64,000 nt of DNA, taken from the NCBI RefSeq assembly GCF_030546935.1, contig NZ_JAUOPH010000002.1, positions 620,001 through 684,000 of the forward strand, read 5' to 3'. Under the pieces are notes generated by a model. The model had not been told where the DNA came from, ran no database searches, and saw nothing but the letters and a program-made list of their open reading frames with translations. A program made the translations under genes and the position numbers. This document shows positions 21,039 through 29,156 of this stretch, piece by piece; the first letter of the stretch is position 1, and each line of letters begins with the position of its first letter. The DNA comes from Marinobacter sp. 2_MG-2023 (lineage in GTDB: Bacteria; Pseudomonadota; Gammaproteobacteria; Pseudomonadales; Oleiphilaceae).

Positions 21039-21872
21039 TTGCAAACGCTCCGGAAAGCCAGCAAGCCGCGGCAAAAAAACCAGACGCCTGCGTGGATCGT
21101 TACCTTTGCCGATCTTGCAACGCTGTTGCTGACGTTTTTTATTCTGTTGTTATCATTCGCGGAAATGGACATCGAAAAATACAAAGCTATGGCGAACTCC
21201 ATGTCCGTGGCTTTTGGTTCTGCCAATGTGCTGTCTGACAACATTGGCGGTTCGCCAATTACTTTGGTGGAATCAGACACCGTATCCCTGCCAGAACCCA
21301 CAGAAACGCAGGTGCGGGAACCTGAGTTTATCGATGAGCGTGCGCCGGACTCCGCTGATACGGTTATCTCCAGTGGCGTCATAGATCTGGCCAGCAGAAT
21401 GATCGGTGAACTGGAGAGTGAAGTGGCCTCCGGGGCTTTGAGCGTAAACTACGATAAAGATAAAGTGGTGATCCGCTTCTCGGAAGAAGCAACCTTCCGC
21501 TCCGGGGAGGCTGCCATTAAACCGGAGATGATTCCTATTATTGAGCGGGTAGTTGGTGTGCTGGCGGGCTGTACCGGTGATGTGCTGGTTTCCGGTTATA
21601 CAGATGACAGGCCCATTTCCAGTAGCCGTTATCGCTCCAACTGGGACCTTTCCGCGGCACGGGCGGTATCTGTTGTGCACGAGCTTGTCATGAGTCAACA
21701 GGTGCCCGCTGAGCGCGTCGTCGCAGCTGGCCGTGCGGAAACAAACCCCCTTGCAGCAAACGATACGGCGGAAAACCGAGCACTGAACCGTCGGGTGGAA
21801 ATAGCCATTCGCGACCCCGAGTGCGACGAATCCATCTCCACCGGAGACCTGCCGGTGGAGATTCTGCCCTGA
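21039..21872 (+). CDS. flagellar motor stator protein MotB/PomB family
   Basis: A 277-residue partner of the preceding protein. A single N-terminal helix (about residues 18-40) contains the ion-binding Asp25 in FADLATLLLTFF. A periplasmic linker follows, then an OmpA-like peptidoglycan-binding domain (about 150-265, with SGYTDDRPI and NRALNRRVEI) that anchors the stator. The start is a TTG at 21039, supported by a strong GGAGGT ending eight bases upstream; no other start precedes the membrane helix. The gene lies four bases after its MotA-type partner. Confidence 0.88.
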   Translation: MQTLRKASKPRQKNQTPAWIVTFADLATLLLTFFILLLSFAEMDIEKYKAMANSMSVAFGSANVLSDNIGGSPITLVESDTVSLPEPTETQVREPEFIDERAPDSADTVISSGVIDLASRMIGELESEVASGALSVNYDKDKVVIRFSEEATFRSGEAAIKPEMIPIIERVVGVLAGCTGDVLVSGYTDDRPISSSRYRSNWDLSAARAVSVVHELVMSQQVPAERVVAAGRAETNPLAANDTAENRALNRRVEIAIRDPECDESISTGDLPVEILP

Positions 21873-21904
21873 ATAGAAAATTCCTGAATAAGGAGAGTGT
21901 GAAT

Positions 21905-22204
21905 ATGAGCGGTCCGGATAAGCCCAAAGTCATCGGTGAAGAGTGGAGTGACGAGCGCGTAAAAAGCTTTCTGGTGGCTCCACCCGAAGGTGAGGGCTCG
22001 GATTACAATACGCTGCTAAAAGCTTACCAGGCTATGGTAGCCGGCGATTTCGAACGGTTTGTGGGCTTCTTCGTGGACGCGGGTCGGGATCTCAACGCGG
22101 TGAATGAAACCGGCGAAACCATACTGGACAGAGTCAGCGAGCATCATAAAAGCCAGGATTATGCCCGCGTCCTGAAAAACGCGGGAGCCACAAAAAGTTC
22201 TTGA
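21905..22204 (+). CDS. PA4642 family protein
   Basis: A 99-residue cytosolic protein resembling the PA4642 family: an N-terminal WSDERVKSFL segment, then a helical domain with YNTLLKAYQAM and DFERFVGFFVDAGRDLNAVN, and a short ankyrin-like ending (ETGETILDRVSEH). The ATG at 21905 has AAGGAGAG upstream; a longer frame starts inside the stator gene and is not needed. No biochemical function is known for the family. It follows the stator pair by 32 bases and may be co-transcribed with it. Confidence 0.8.
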   Translation: MSGPDKPKVIGEEWSDERVKSFLVAPPEGEGSDYNTLLKAYQAMVAGDFERFVGFFVDAGRDLNAVNETGETILDRVSEHHKSQDYARVLKNAGATKSS

Positions 22205-22212
22205 GGTCGATT

Positions 22213-23763
22213 TCAGGGGTTGCCAAAGTGCTTGTGCAGAAATGGCCGTAATTGGTTCATGGGTGCACCGGTAGCCTGAAGGTCTGGCCTGGTGCCGGGC
22301 TGGAATCCCGGCAGCTCTCCGGAAAGAAAGGGTGTAACCAGCCCGGGATCTCCGCTGATGATGTGAACGATGACATCCGGGCTGGCGTTCTCGCCGGTTA
22401 TCAGTGGGGCGGGTTGGTGGTCGCCAAGAATGATCATCAGTGTGTTCTCTTCTACATACCTGGTTGCGAAATTACTGGCAACGTTCAGGGCATAGTCTAT
22501 TGCCTTGCCATAGTGGTCGCGGACGCGTTCGGTATCACGCCAAAGCGACGCGGGTGCTTCTCCCGCACCTCTCCAGCGCTCGAAAACTTCTCCGTCGCCA
22601 ATAGCCTCCCAATCAGCGAGAACCGGCAGAACAGGAACCCAGGGAGCATGGCTGCTGATCAGCGCAAGTTCGACAAGCAAGGGCTCGGGCGTGCGCTCGC
22701 GCAGTTGCTGCAGCCAGCGCCAGGTGTATTGATCCGGCATGGTCACCCAGTTGAAGGCAGGCCCCCGATAACCCATATTGTCATGATCATAGATATACTC
22801 GTACCGGAGAAGCCGGCCCTCGGGCCAGGCTCGAGTAATGGCCGGCATCACTGCCACAGTTTTATGGCCGGTGCCGCGAAAGTCGTCGACCAGCGTGGGG
22901 TAGTTGCTGCTGAGGAGGGTCTCGTAGGCGAGCTGATTTTCAATCCATTGCCCGCTGAGCACTGAGAGATGTCCAAGCCATGACTGCCCACCTTGTACAG
23001 GAGATTGCAGCCGCCCGGTCACAATGGTCAGGCCTGCGGAATCCAGTTCCTGCTCCATTAACTCCAGGCGCTGGTTGATCAGCATGCGATAGCGATCATC
23101 CGTCAGGGTAGATATACCATAGGATTCAATAAAGCCGAGGATGACATCCCTGCCGGCCAACTGTGTGAGTGGTTGGGCGGTTCGGCTCGCCTCCGGCTGA
23201 TTCTGGAGTTGCTCGACAAAAGCTTCAGTCGTCTGGTGGGTATAGGTCATCAGGGATGCCTGGTTGGCCATGAATGCCAACGCCGGACTACCGATAAAGG
23301 GTGTTATCGCGCCTGCCATGACCAGGCCGCTCACAAACAACAGTGGCTTGCCGAAGCCCGCCGATGAGTGATACTGAATACGTTTCAGGCATACATGGAA
23401 CAGCCACCCCAGACTTGTCAGAAAGCCCACGAGAAGCAGCAGAGTCAGAACCGCTATCACTGAACCCAGATTGGTCTCCAGAAGATTCCAGGCAGCGCCC
23501 AGCAACCCTGCTTCCAGATACAGATTCAGCCCCCGACCCAGACTCTCGCGAACCAGCGCATCCACCAAAACCAGGAAAGCCAGAGAGCTGTAAATGACCG
23601 CCAGGGTTATCGTAAATCGATTCTGGCGGCCGCGGCGCGGCAACAGGCAAAGCAGCGCCCAGAGAGCGATTGCTTCAATCGAAAGCCAAGGCATGGCTCC
23701 CGGCAAGGCGATAGCCGGGATCAGAAGCAGACTGTTAAGAAGCAACAACCAGAACAGCATCAC
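22213..23763 (-). CDS. membrane-bound sulfatase-like (alkaline phosphatase superfamily) protein
   Basis: A 516-residue inner-membrane protein: about five N-terminal helices (residues 3-170), then a periplasmic alkaline-phosphatase-fold domain (about 200-510). FIESYGIS supplies the first metal-ligand Glu, GGQSWLGHLSVLSG marks the probable nucleophile region, and LGDHQP carries the Asp-His metal pair. The layout is that of LTA-synthase-like or phosphoethanolamine-transferase-like enzymes. The nucleophile position appears to be Ser where LtaS has Thr, which leaves the reaction open. It could transfer a head group to an envelope glycan or lipid. Substrate unknown. Confidence 0.75.
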   Translation of the reverse strand: MMLFWLLLLNSLLLIPAIALPGAMPWLSIEAIALWALLCLLPRRGRQNRFTITLAVIYSSLAFLVLVDALVRESLGRGLNLYLEAGLLGAAWNLLETNLGSVIAVLTLLLLVGFLTSLGWLFHVCLKRIQYHSSAGFGKPLLFVSGLVMAGAITPFIGSPALAFMANQASLMTYTHQTTEAFVEQLQNQPEASRTAQPLTQLAGRDVILGFIESYGISTLTDDRYRMLINQRLELMEQELDSAGLTIVTGRLQSPVQGGQSWLGHLSVLSGQWIENQLAYETLLSSNYPTLVDDFRGTGHKTVAVMPAITRAWPEGRLLRYEYIYDHDNMGYRGPAFNWVTMPDQYTWRWLQQLRERTPEPLLVELALISSHAPWVPVLPVLADWEAIGDGEVFERWRGAGEAPASLWRDTERVRDHYGKAIDYALNVASNFATRYVEENTLMIILGDHQPAPLITGENASPDVIVHIISGDPGLVTPFLSGELPGFQPGTRPDLQATGAPMNQLRPFLHKHFGNP

Positions 23764-23845
23764 AACGCACGTTCTCCACCAGGGTTCGCGGATAGAAGGT
23801 ATACGGCGTGGGACTGCTGTTCAGACCACCGTTCGGGTCGTGCGC

Positions 23846-24382
23846 TCAGGCCTCGGAAAGATACTCATCTTTGAGGCGTACATAATTTGCAGCGGTATAT
23901 GCAAAGAAACTACGTTCATTCTCCGAGAGTGCTCTCGCCTTTTTACAGGGAGAACCCACGTAAAGGTGGCCGGACTCGAGCGTTTTCCCTGGGGGCACCA
24001 GGCAGCCAGCGGCAACAATCACCTCATCTTCTACGGTTGCGCCATCCATGATAATGCAACCCATACCTACCAGCACCCTGCTGCCAATCGTGCAGCCGTG
24101 CAATAACGCCTTATGCCCCACGGTAACGTCATCGCCCAGAATTAGCGGATAACCACCGGGGTTATAATCACTGGCGTGGGTAATATGAAGCACAGAGCCG
24201 TCCTGAATACTGCAGCGGTCGCCAATGCGAATCTTGTGCATATCCCCGCGCACCACAGTCATCGGCCAGATGGAGCAATCATCACCGGTTTTGACATCGC
24301 CGATAACCACGGCACTGGGATCCACCAGAGTGCGTGCTCCGAAATTTGGCGTGGTACCCTTGTGAGAACGTACATTCGTCAT
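23846..24382 (-). CDS. gamma-carbonic anhydrase-like hexapeptide-repeat protein (YrdA-like)
   Basis: A 178-residue left-handed beta-helix protein of the gamma-carbonic anhydrase/YrdA/PaaY group. Hexapeptide repeats run from about residue 15 to 140. The three zinc-ligand histidines of the family correspond to HITHASD and VGHKALLHGC. The ATG at 24382 is chosen because it starts the conserved MTNVRSHKG; the frame continues upstream into a long inverted repeat and is artefactual there. Carbonic anhydrase activity is plausible but unproven for YrdA-type members. Confidence 0.85.
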   Translation of the reverse strand: MTNVRSHKGTTPNFGARTLVDPSAVVIGDVKTGDDCSIWPMTVVRGDMHKIRIGDRCSIQDGSVLHITHASDYNPGGYPLILGDDVTVGHKALLHGCTIGSRVLVGMGCIIMDGATVEDEVIVAAGCLVPPGKTLESGHLYVGSPCKKARALSENERSFFAYTAANYVRLKDEYLSEA

Positions 24383-24421
24383 TACATATACTCGATAGAT
24401 GAGATTACTCCCCGAGATCGG

Positions 24422-24532
24422 GGAGTCCGGATGGAAGCCCTTTCCAAAACCGTGCGGAGCCATGGATGGCGGAGCCGAGCCTACAGGGAGGTATTCACGG
24501 CGTGTTTTGGAAAGGGCTTCCATCCGGACTCC
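24422..24532 (+). repeat. 29-bp perfect inverted repeat with 53-bp spacer
   Basis: The left arm (24422-24450) and right arm (24504-24532) are exact reverse complements; the arm includes GGATGGAAGCCCTTTCCAAA. A second short pairing inside the spacer (CCGTG at 24450-24454 with CACGG at 24496-24500) would extend the stem. It sits between the divergent yrdA-like gene and prlC, in no gene. There is no U-run, so it is not a simple terminator. The shape suggests an interspersed palindromic element (REP/MITE-like); only one copy is in the window. Confidence 0.8.
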
Positions 24533-24604
24533 ATTTCCGGGCCCAATAGCTAAGCGTTACTCGTGTCACGCTACTTTACCAACTCATTGCTGAGAAGGGG
24601 ATCC

Positions 24605-26650
24605 ATGAATAACCCGTTGCTGACAGATGATTTGCTGCCAAAGTTTGACCATATCCGCACCGAGCATATGGAAACGGCCATTGACCAGATTCTCAGCGAA
24701 AACCGAATGAAGATTGCGAGCCTGGCCCAGAACGAAGATCCTGACTGGGACACTCTGGCGCAGCCTATGCAGGCTCTTGATAACCGGCTCAGCAATGCCT
24801 GGTCGGTGATCTCGCACCTGAATGGTGTCATGAACAACGACGACCTGCGCAAAGTCTACAAAAACTGCCTGGAAAAGCTTACCGAGTACGGTACGGAAGT
24901 CAGCCAGAATGCCGCCCTCTGTGAGGCCTACAAAAAGCTTGCAGCAAGGGATGATTTCAGCGAGTTGAGCGAAGCCCAGCGAAAAGCAGTTGATAACACC
25001 TTGAGAGACTTTCATCTTGGTGGCGTAGACCTGCCGGACGAGCAGAAAAAGCAGTATGCGGCCCTGTCCCGGGAGCTGGCAGAACTGACCAACCGGTTCA
25101 GCGACAATGTACTGGATGCCACTCAGCACTGGTTTAAACACATCACGGATATAGAAGAACTCGCCGGCCTACCGGAATCTGCCATCGACGGTGCCAAACA
25201 GGCCGCTAGCCAGAAAGAACTCGATGGCTACGTGATCACCCTGGACTTCCCCAGCTTCTTTCCGGTTATGACCTACGGCGACAACCGTGAGCTGCGCCGC
25301 GAAGTATACGAAGCTTTTGTCACCCGGGCATCCGACGTAGGGCCAGATGCCGGAACCTGGGATAACACCCAGGTGATGGCCGAAATTCTCAAGCGCCGCC
25401 ATGCCCTGGCCAAACTGCTGGGCTTCAATAATTATGCGGAGCGCTCATTGGCCACCAAAATGGCCAGGGACTCCGATGAGGTGCTGAACTTTCTTACGGA
25501 GCTGGCAGCAAAATCCAAACCCGTTGCTGAGAAGGATTTTGCCGAGCTCAAGGCGTTTGCCAAAGACGAACACGGCCTTGATGACCTGAATGCCTGGGAT
25601 GTCGGCTACTACAGCGAGAAACTTCGCCAGCAACGCTACGATATCTCGCCTGAAACCCTTCGTCCCTGGTTCCCGGCGGACAAGGTTGTGCCGGGTCTGT
25701 TCAAGGTGGCGGAAAAGCTGTTCGACATACAGATTGAAGCGAAGCCTGAGGTAGAAACCTGGCACGAAGACGCCACCGCCTACTGCATCAGCCGTAACGG
25801 CGAGCCGATTGCCTGGTTTTACTTCGACCTGTTTGCCCGCCAAGGCAAGCGCGGTGGAGCATGGATGGCAGACTGTCGGGTGCGCTGGCGCAATCAGCGC
25901 GGCACCTTGCAATTGCCGGTGGCTTTCCTGACCTGTAACTTCACGCCGCCGGTGAACGGCAAACCGTCGCTGCTCACCCACGACGAAGTAACTACCCTGT
26001 TCCACGAGTTTGGCCACGGATTGCATCACATGCTGACCCAGGTGGAAGTCATGGATGTGTCCGGCATCAACGGCGTGGCCTGGGATGCGGTGGAGCTGCC
26101 CAGTCAGTTCCTGGAAAACTGGTGCTGGAATCCGGATTCTTTGGCACTGATTGCCAGCCATTACGAAACGGGAGAGCCTTTACCGGAAGATCTGCTGCAG
26201 AAACTATTGGCGGCCAAGAACTTCCAGTCAGGCATGGCCATGGTGCGACAGCTGGAATTCTCCCTGTTCGATTTCCGCCTGCATGCGGAGTTCACGGAAG
26301 AAGTCCCGACCAATCCGCTGCACATGCACCGCAAAGTGCGCGAAACCATCGCCGTGGTGGAAGCTCCGGAATTCAACCGTTTTCCGAACGCTTTCTCGCA
26401 CATCTTCGCCGGCGGTTACGCGGCAGGCTATTACAGCTACAAGTGGGCGGAAGTGCTGGCTGCAGATGCCTTCTCGCTGTTCGAGGAAAAGGGCATCTTC
26501 GACTCGGAAACCGGGCGTGCGTTCCTGCAGAACATTCTGGAAAAAGGCGGATCACAGGAGCCGATGGAGCTGTTCAAGGCGTTCCGCGGCCGTGAGCCTC
26601 AGGTGGATGCTCTGTTGAAGCAAACCGGCATCACAAACGAAGCGGCCTGA
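24605..26650 (+). CDS. prlC: oligopeptidase A (M3 family)
   Basis: A 681-residue cytosolic zinc metallopeptidase that degrades signal-peptide fragments and other oligopeptides. The M3 active-site motif is LFHEFGHGLHHML (HExGH) near residue 465, with the third ligand Glu downstream in WDAVELPSQFLENW. Length matches E. coli PrlC (680). The ATG at 24605 has AAGGGG upstream and starts MNNPLLTDDLLPKF; an in-frame extension of 14 residues is not conserved. It is followed by the yheV gene, a common pairing in pseudomonads and relatives. Confidence 0.95.
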   Translation: MNNPLLTDDLLPKFDHIRTEHMETAIDQILSENRMKIASLAQNEDPDWDTLAQPMQALDNRLSNAWSVISHLNGVMNNDDLRKVYKNCLEKLTEYGTEVSQNAALCEAYKKLAARDDFSELSEAQRKAVDNTLRDFHLGGVDLPDEQKKQYAALSRELAELTNRFSDNVLDATQHWFKHITDIEELAGLPESAIDGAKQAASQKELDGYVITLDFPSFFPVMTYGDNRELRREVYEAFVTRASDVGPDAGTWDNTQVMAEILKRRHALAKLLGFNNYAERSLATKMARDSDEVLNFLTELAAKSKPVAEKDFAELKAFAKDEHGLDDLNAWDVGYYSEKLRQQRYDISPETLRPWFPADKVVPGLFKVAEKLFDIQIEAKPEVETWHEDATAYCISRNGEPIAWFYFDLFARQGKRGGAWMADCRVRWRNQRGTLQLPVAFLTCNFTPPVNGKPSLLTHDEVTTLFHEFGHGLHHMLTQVEVMDVSGINGVAWDAVELPSQFLENWCWNPDSLALIASHYETGEPLPEDLLQKLLAAKNFQSGMAMVRQLEFSLFDFRLHAEFTEEVPTNPLHMHRKVRETIAVVEAPEFNRFPNAFSHIFAGGYAAGYYSYKWAEVLAADAFSLFEEKGIFDSETGRAFLQNILEKGGSQEPMELFKAFRGREPQVDALLKQTGITNEAA

Positions 26651-26659
26651 TCCAATCCT

Positions 26660-26686
26660 CTCCGGTGGTCGTTAAAGCCACCGGAG
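26660..26686 (+). other. hairpin between prlC and yheV
   Basis: CTCCGGTGG (26660-26668) and CCACCGGAG (26678-26686) form a perfect 9-bp stem with a 9-base loop, ten bases after the prlC stop. No U-run follows. It may stabilise the prlC transcript 3' end or limit read-through into yheV. Confidence 0.5.
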
Positions 26687-26707
26687 ATTCCATTGTGGAG
26701 ATACATT

Positions 26708-26962
26708 ATGGCAAGCCCGAAACGTTTTATAGCCGGTGCGGTTTGTCCCCGCTGTGCGGAGATGGACAAGATCAAGATGTTTACCGACGATGACGGTGAG
26801 CAGATTCGCGAGTGTGTGGCTTGCGGTTTTACCGATGCGGTATCGGATGCCGGAAAGCCTGCAGAGCCTGAGTTGGAGACCCGGGTTAATAAGCGCGGCA
26901 ATGAGGATGATCATACGGTTAAGCAGGTTGTTTTTTTTAAGGCCGGGTCTTCTGAGGACTAG
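26708..26962 (+). CDS. yheV: YheV family putative zinc-ribbon protein
   Basis: An 84-residue small cytosolic protein. Two Cys pairs form a zinc ribbon: CPRC near residue 13 and CVAC near residue 38, the second in IRECVACGFTD. The ATG at 26708 starts MASPKRFIAGAVCPRC, matching the family start. Function is unknown. It lies 57 bases after prlC in the same direction and is probably co-transcribed. Two copies of the window's hairpin family lie downstream. Confidence 0.88.
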   Translation: MASPKRFIAGAVCPRCAEMDKIKMFTDDDGEQIRECVACGFTDAVSDAGKPAEPELETRVNKRGNEDDHTVKQVVFFKAGSSED

Positions 26963-27018
26963 GAACTTTTAAGACTGAAGCCTGTGATTTGAGGGGAGTA
27001 CGAGGTCGCGGCGATATA

Positions 27019-27077
27019 TTTTTCTGCCGGGAAAAAACAACTCGCTGCGCTCAAACATTTTTTTCCCGGCAGAAAAA
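27019..27077 (+). repeat. loop-conserved hairpin element, copy 1
   Basis: A perfect 19-bp stem, 27019-27037 paired with 27059-27077, is built from TTTTTCTGCC plus the GGGAAAAAA block. The 21-base loop is 27038-27058 (CAACTCGCTGCGCTCAAACA plus T). Flanks further out pair only partly. It lies between the convergent ends of yheV and the antiporter gene. The U-rich stems on both strands would allow bidirectional termination. One of five related copies in the window. Confidence 0.85.
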
Positions 27078-27262
27078 CATCTCCCCACACCCTCTTGTTC
27101 CCACTGCATGGATACGCGATTTAAAAGATAAGGACGTTCAATTCAGTTCGGTTTGGTTCTACGTTTTCAGTGTCAGGTGCTGACTGGCAATACAGTGTTT
27201 CAGAGAACGCTCGTCCTCCCCGTATTTCCCCGGAGATATCTGTACTGTTTGCTCAGAGGGTG

Positions 27263-27337
27263 CGGGGGTACTTTTCTGGCGAAAAAAAGATGTCTGAGCG
27301 AAGCGAGTTGCTTTTTTTCATAAGAAAAGTACCCCCG
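27263..27337 (-). repeat. loop-conserved hairpin element, copy 2 (inverse orientation)
   Basis: The outer arms CGGGGGTACTTTTCT (27263-27277) and AGAAAAGTACCCCCG (27323-27337) are perfectly complementary. After a 3x3 interior loop, GAAAAAAAG (27281-27289) pairs with CTTTTTTTC (27311-27319). The loop 27290-27310 is the reverse complement of the copy 1 loop type (ATGTCTGAGCGAAGCGAGTT plus G). It ends 55 bases from the antiporter stop. The rest of the 430-base gap from 26963 holds copy 1 and no gene I can support. Confidence 0.85.
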
Positions 27338-27391
27338 TGACCTCCTAGCCCCTAAACCAGCAGGCTACGAGACAAGAAGGCAACGCCAAAG

Positions 27392-28714
27392 TCAGAGAAC
27401 CATAGCCGCCAACCACCCAAATCCGAGCAACGGCAGATTGTAGTGCAGGAACGTGGGCACCACAGAATCCCAGATGTGGTTGTGCTGGCCGTCTACGTTC
27501 AGGCCGGCGGTGGGGCCTAGGGTGGAGTCGGAGGCAGGGGAGCCAGCATCGCCCAGTGCGCCGGCGGTGCCGACGAGGGCAACGATAGCCAGGGAGCTAA
27601 AGCCCATTTCCAGTGCCAGGGGCACGTAAAGGGCTGCAATGATAGGGATGGTGGAGAAGGATGAGCCAATCCCCATTGTGATCATCAGGCCAACAACCAG
27701 CATCAGTAGCGCGGCCATGGGTTTGTTGCTGCCAATCACGTCTACCGAACTTTGCACCAGAGTTGCGATCTCACCGGTTTCGCGCATTACCTCAGCAAAA
27801 CCCGAAGCAGCGATCATTATGAAGCCGATCATGGCCAACATCTTCATGCCTTCCGTAAACAGATCGTCAGCTTCTTTCCACTTCACTACGCCAGAAAGGT
27901 TGAATAGCAGGAAGCCTGCCAGCGCCCCCAGAATCATTGAGCCGAGCCAGAGCTGAACCACGAAGGCAACCACAATGGCAATAACGGCCATGATCAGCGT
28001 GCCAGAGCTGTAAGACACGTTTACGCGCTCAGTGCGGGTAATGGCTTCCAGATCGTATTCACGTTCGCCGCGGTAGGTAAAGAACACTGCAACCAGAAGG
28101 CCACACAGCATACCCAGAGCTGGCAGCGCCATGGCGTGCATAACACTCAGGCCTTCTGTTTCGCCGCCGTTGGTGCTGATTTTGGCCATCAGGATGTCGT
28201 TCAGGTAAATACTGCCGAAGCCGATGGGCAGGAACATGTAAGGGGTGATCAAACCGAAGGTGAGCGCACAGGCAACGAGCCGGCGATCCATTTTCAGTTT
28301 GGCCATCACGTAGAGCATGGGCGGAACGACCAGCGGGATGAATGCAATGTGGATAGGCAGGATGTTCTGTGACGACAGAGCAATCAGGATCAGCACGCCG
28401 ATGATCAGGTAGCGCACGCTTTTGGCCGCCGCGTTGTTTTCCTGCTGGCCGACCATGGCGAGGGTTTTGTCTGCCAGAGCGTGGGCCAGTCCGGATTTGC
28501 CGATAGCAACCGCGAAGGCGCCGAGGGTTGCATAGGAAAGCGCGACGGTAGCACCGCCGCCGAGGCCGTTGTTAAAGGCTTCAATGGTGGCTTCCAGCGA
28601 CATTCCGGCGATAAGGCCACCAGAGACGGCACCTACGATAAGGGCAACAACAACGTGGATGCGGGCCAGGCTCAATACGAGCATGATCAGCACCGCGGCA
28701 ACAACGGCATTCAT
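27392..28714 (-). CDS. Na+/H+ antiporter family protein (NhaC-type)
   Basis: A 440-residue inner-membrane transporter with about 11-12 hydrophobic segments from residue 3 to the C-terminus. Motifs resemble the NhaC/YuiF group: GGGATVALSYATLGAFAVAI near residues 50-70, a re-entrant-like SSQNILPIHIAFIPLVVPP, and GSPASDSTLGPTAGLN near residue 400. Such proteins exchange Na+ (or an organic acid with H+) across the inner membrane. A sodium role fits a marine host but is inference. It is monocistronic, with hairpin copy 2 downstream. Confidence 0.82.
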   Translation of the reverse strand: MNAVVAAVLIMLVLSLARIHVVVALIVGAVSGGLIAGMSLEATIEAFNNGLGGGATVALSYATLGAFAVAIGKSGLAHALADKTLAMVGQQENNAAAKSVRYLIIGVLILIALSSQNILPIHIAFIPLVVPPMLYVMAKLKMDRRLVACALTFGLITPYMFLPIGFGSIYLNDILMAKISTNGGETEGLSVMHAMALPALGMLCGLLVAVFFTYRGEREYDLEAITRTERVNVSYSSGTLIMAVIAIVVAFVVQLWLGSMILGALAGFLLFNLSGVVKWKEADDLFTEGMKMLAMIGFIMIAASGFAEVMRETGEIATLVQSSVDVIGSNKPMAALLMLVVGLMITMGIGSSFSTIPIIAALYVPLALEMGFSSLAIVALVGTAGALGDAGSPASDSTLGPTAGLNVDGQHNHIWDSVVPTFLHYNLPLLGFGWLAAMVL

Positions 28715-28799
28715 GGAAGACTCCGGGTACGCGTAGTGGGTTATCCCGCCCTCTTGCGAAGGCGGGAATCATGAAAGCGCGGTAATTTGCAGTAATTGG

Positions 28800-28866
28800 C
28801 AGGCTTAGTCAAAGGTCTTGTGTAATGGTCAGGCTTAGTCAAAGGTCTTGTGTAATGGTCAGGCTT
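28800..28866 (-). repeat. 30-bp tandem duplication abutting the DUF1653 stop codon
   Basis: The 30-base unit CAGGCTTAGTCAAAGGTCTT plus GTGTAATGGT occurs at 28800-28829 and identically at 28830-28859, with a third partial start (CAGGCTT) at 28860-28866. The last part overlaps the DUF1653 stop. It appears to be a duplication of the gene's 3' border. No function is evident. Confidence 0.85.
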
Positions 28867-29089
28867 TATCAATACGTGCGAAACGTGGGACCTGCTCTCC
28901 TGCAAGGTTTACGGTTTCGCGGAACATGCTGAGGGGGCGGACCCAGAGGCTGTAGTCGCCGTACAGACAGCGATAGACCACCAGTTTTTCTTCGGTTTCG
29001 CTGTGGCGGGCAATGTCGATTACTTCGTAATCTTTGCCCTTATAGTGCCGATAGCGGCCGGGGCGGATCTCGTTCTTTTTTTCAGTCAT
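28859..29089 (-). CDS. DUF1653 domain-containing protein
   Basis: A 76-residue cytosolic protein made up almost wholly of the DUF1653 domain: PGRYRHYKGKDYEVIDIARHSETEEKLVVYR followed by the LWVRPLSMF motif and the VPRF ending (listed here as separate segments of the single domain). The ATG at 29089 gives MTEKKNEIRPG; an alternative ATG at 29110 would add seven residues. Function is unknown for the family. It lies 67 bases downstream of the haemoglobin lipoprotein gene and could be the last gene of that operon. Confidence 0.85.
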   Translation of the reverse strand: MTEKKNEIRPGRYRHYKGKDYEVIDIARHSETEEKLVVYRCLYGDYSLWVRPLSMFRETVNLAGEQVPRFARIDKA

Positions 29090-29156
29090 TCCGGTATCGT
29101 GCCTCGTCATGTCATTCCCGATTCTGGTTGTTTCTGACTTTTGGTCGTTCCGATTG

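Noticed and set aside
24383..24523. N-terminal extension of the gamma-carbonic anhydrase-like protein
   Set aside because: The extra 47 residues come from the inverted repeat and its spacer and are not conserved in the family.
25445..26161. 238-codon minus-strand frame
   Set aside because: Antisense to prlC across the HExGH region; the translation has no recognisable domain.
26963..27391. CRISPR array suggested by repeated CTCGCT-containing segments
   Set aside because: Only two copies, in opposite orientation, each inside a hairpin with complementary arms; no regular repeat-spacer pattern and no cas genes.
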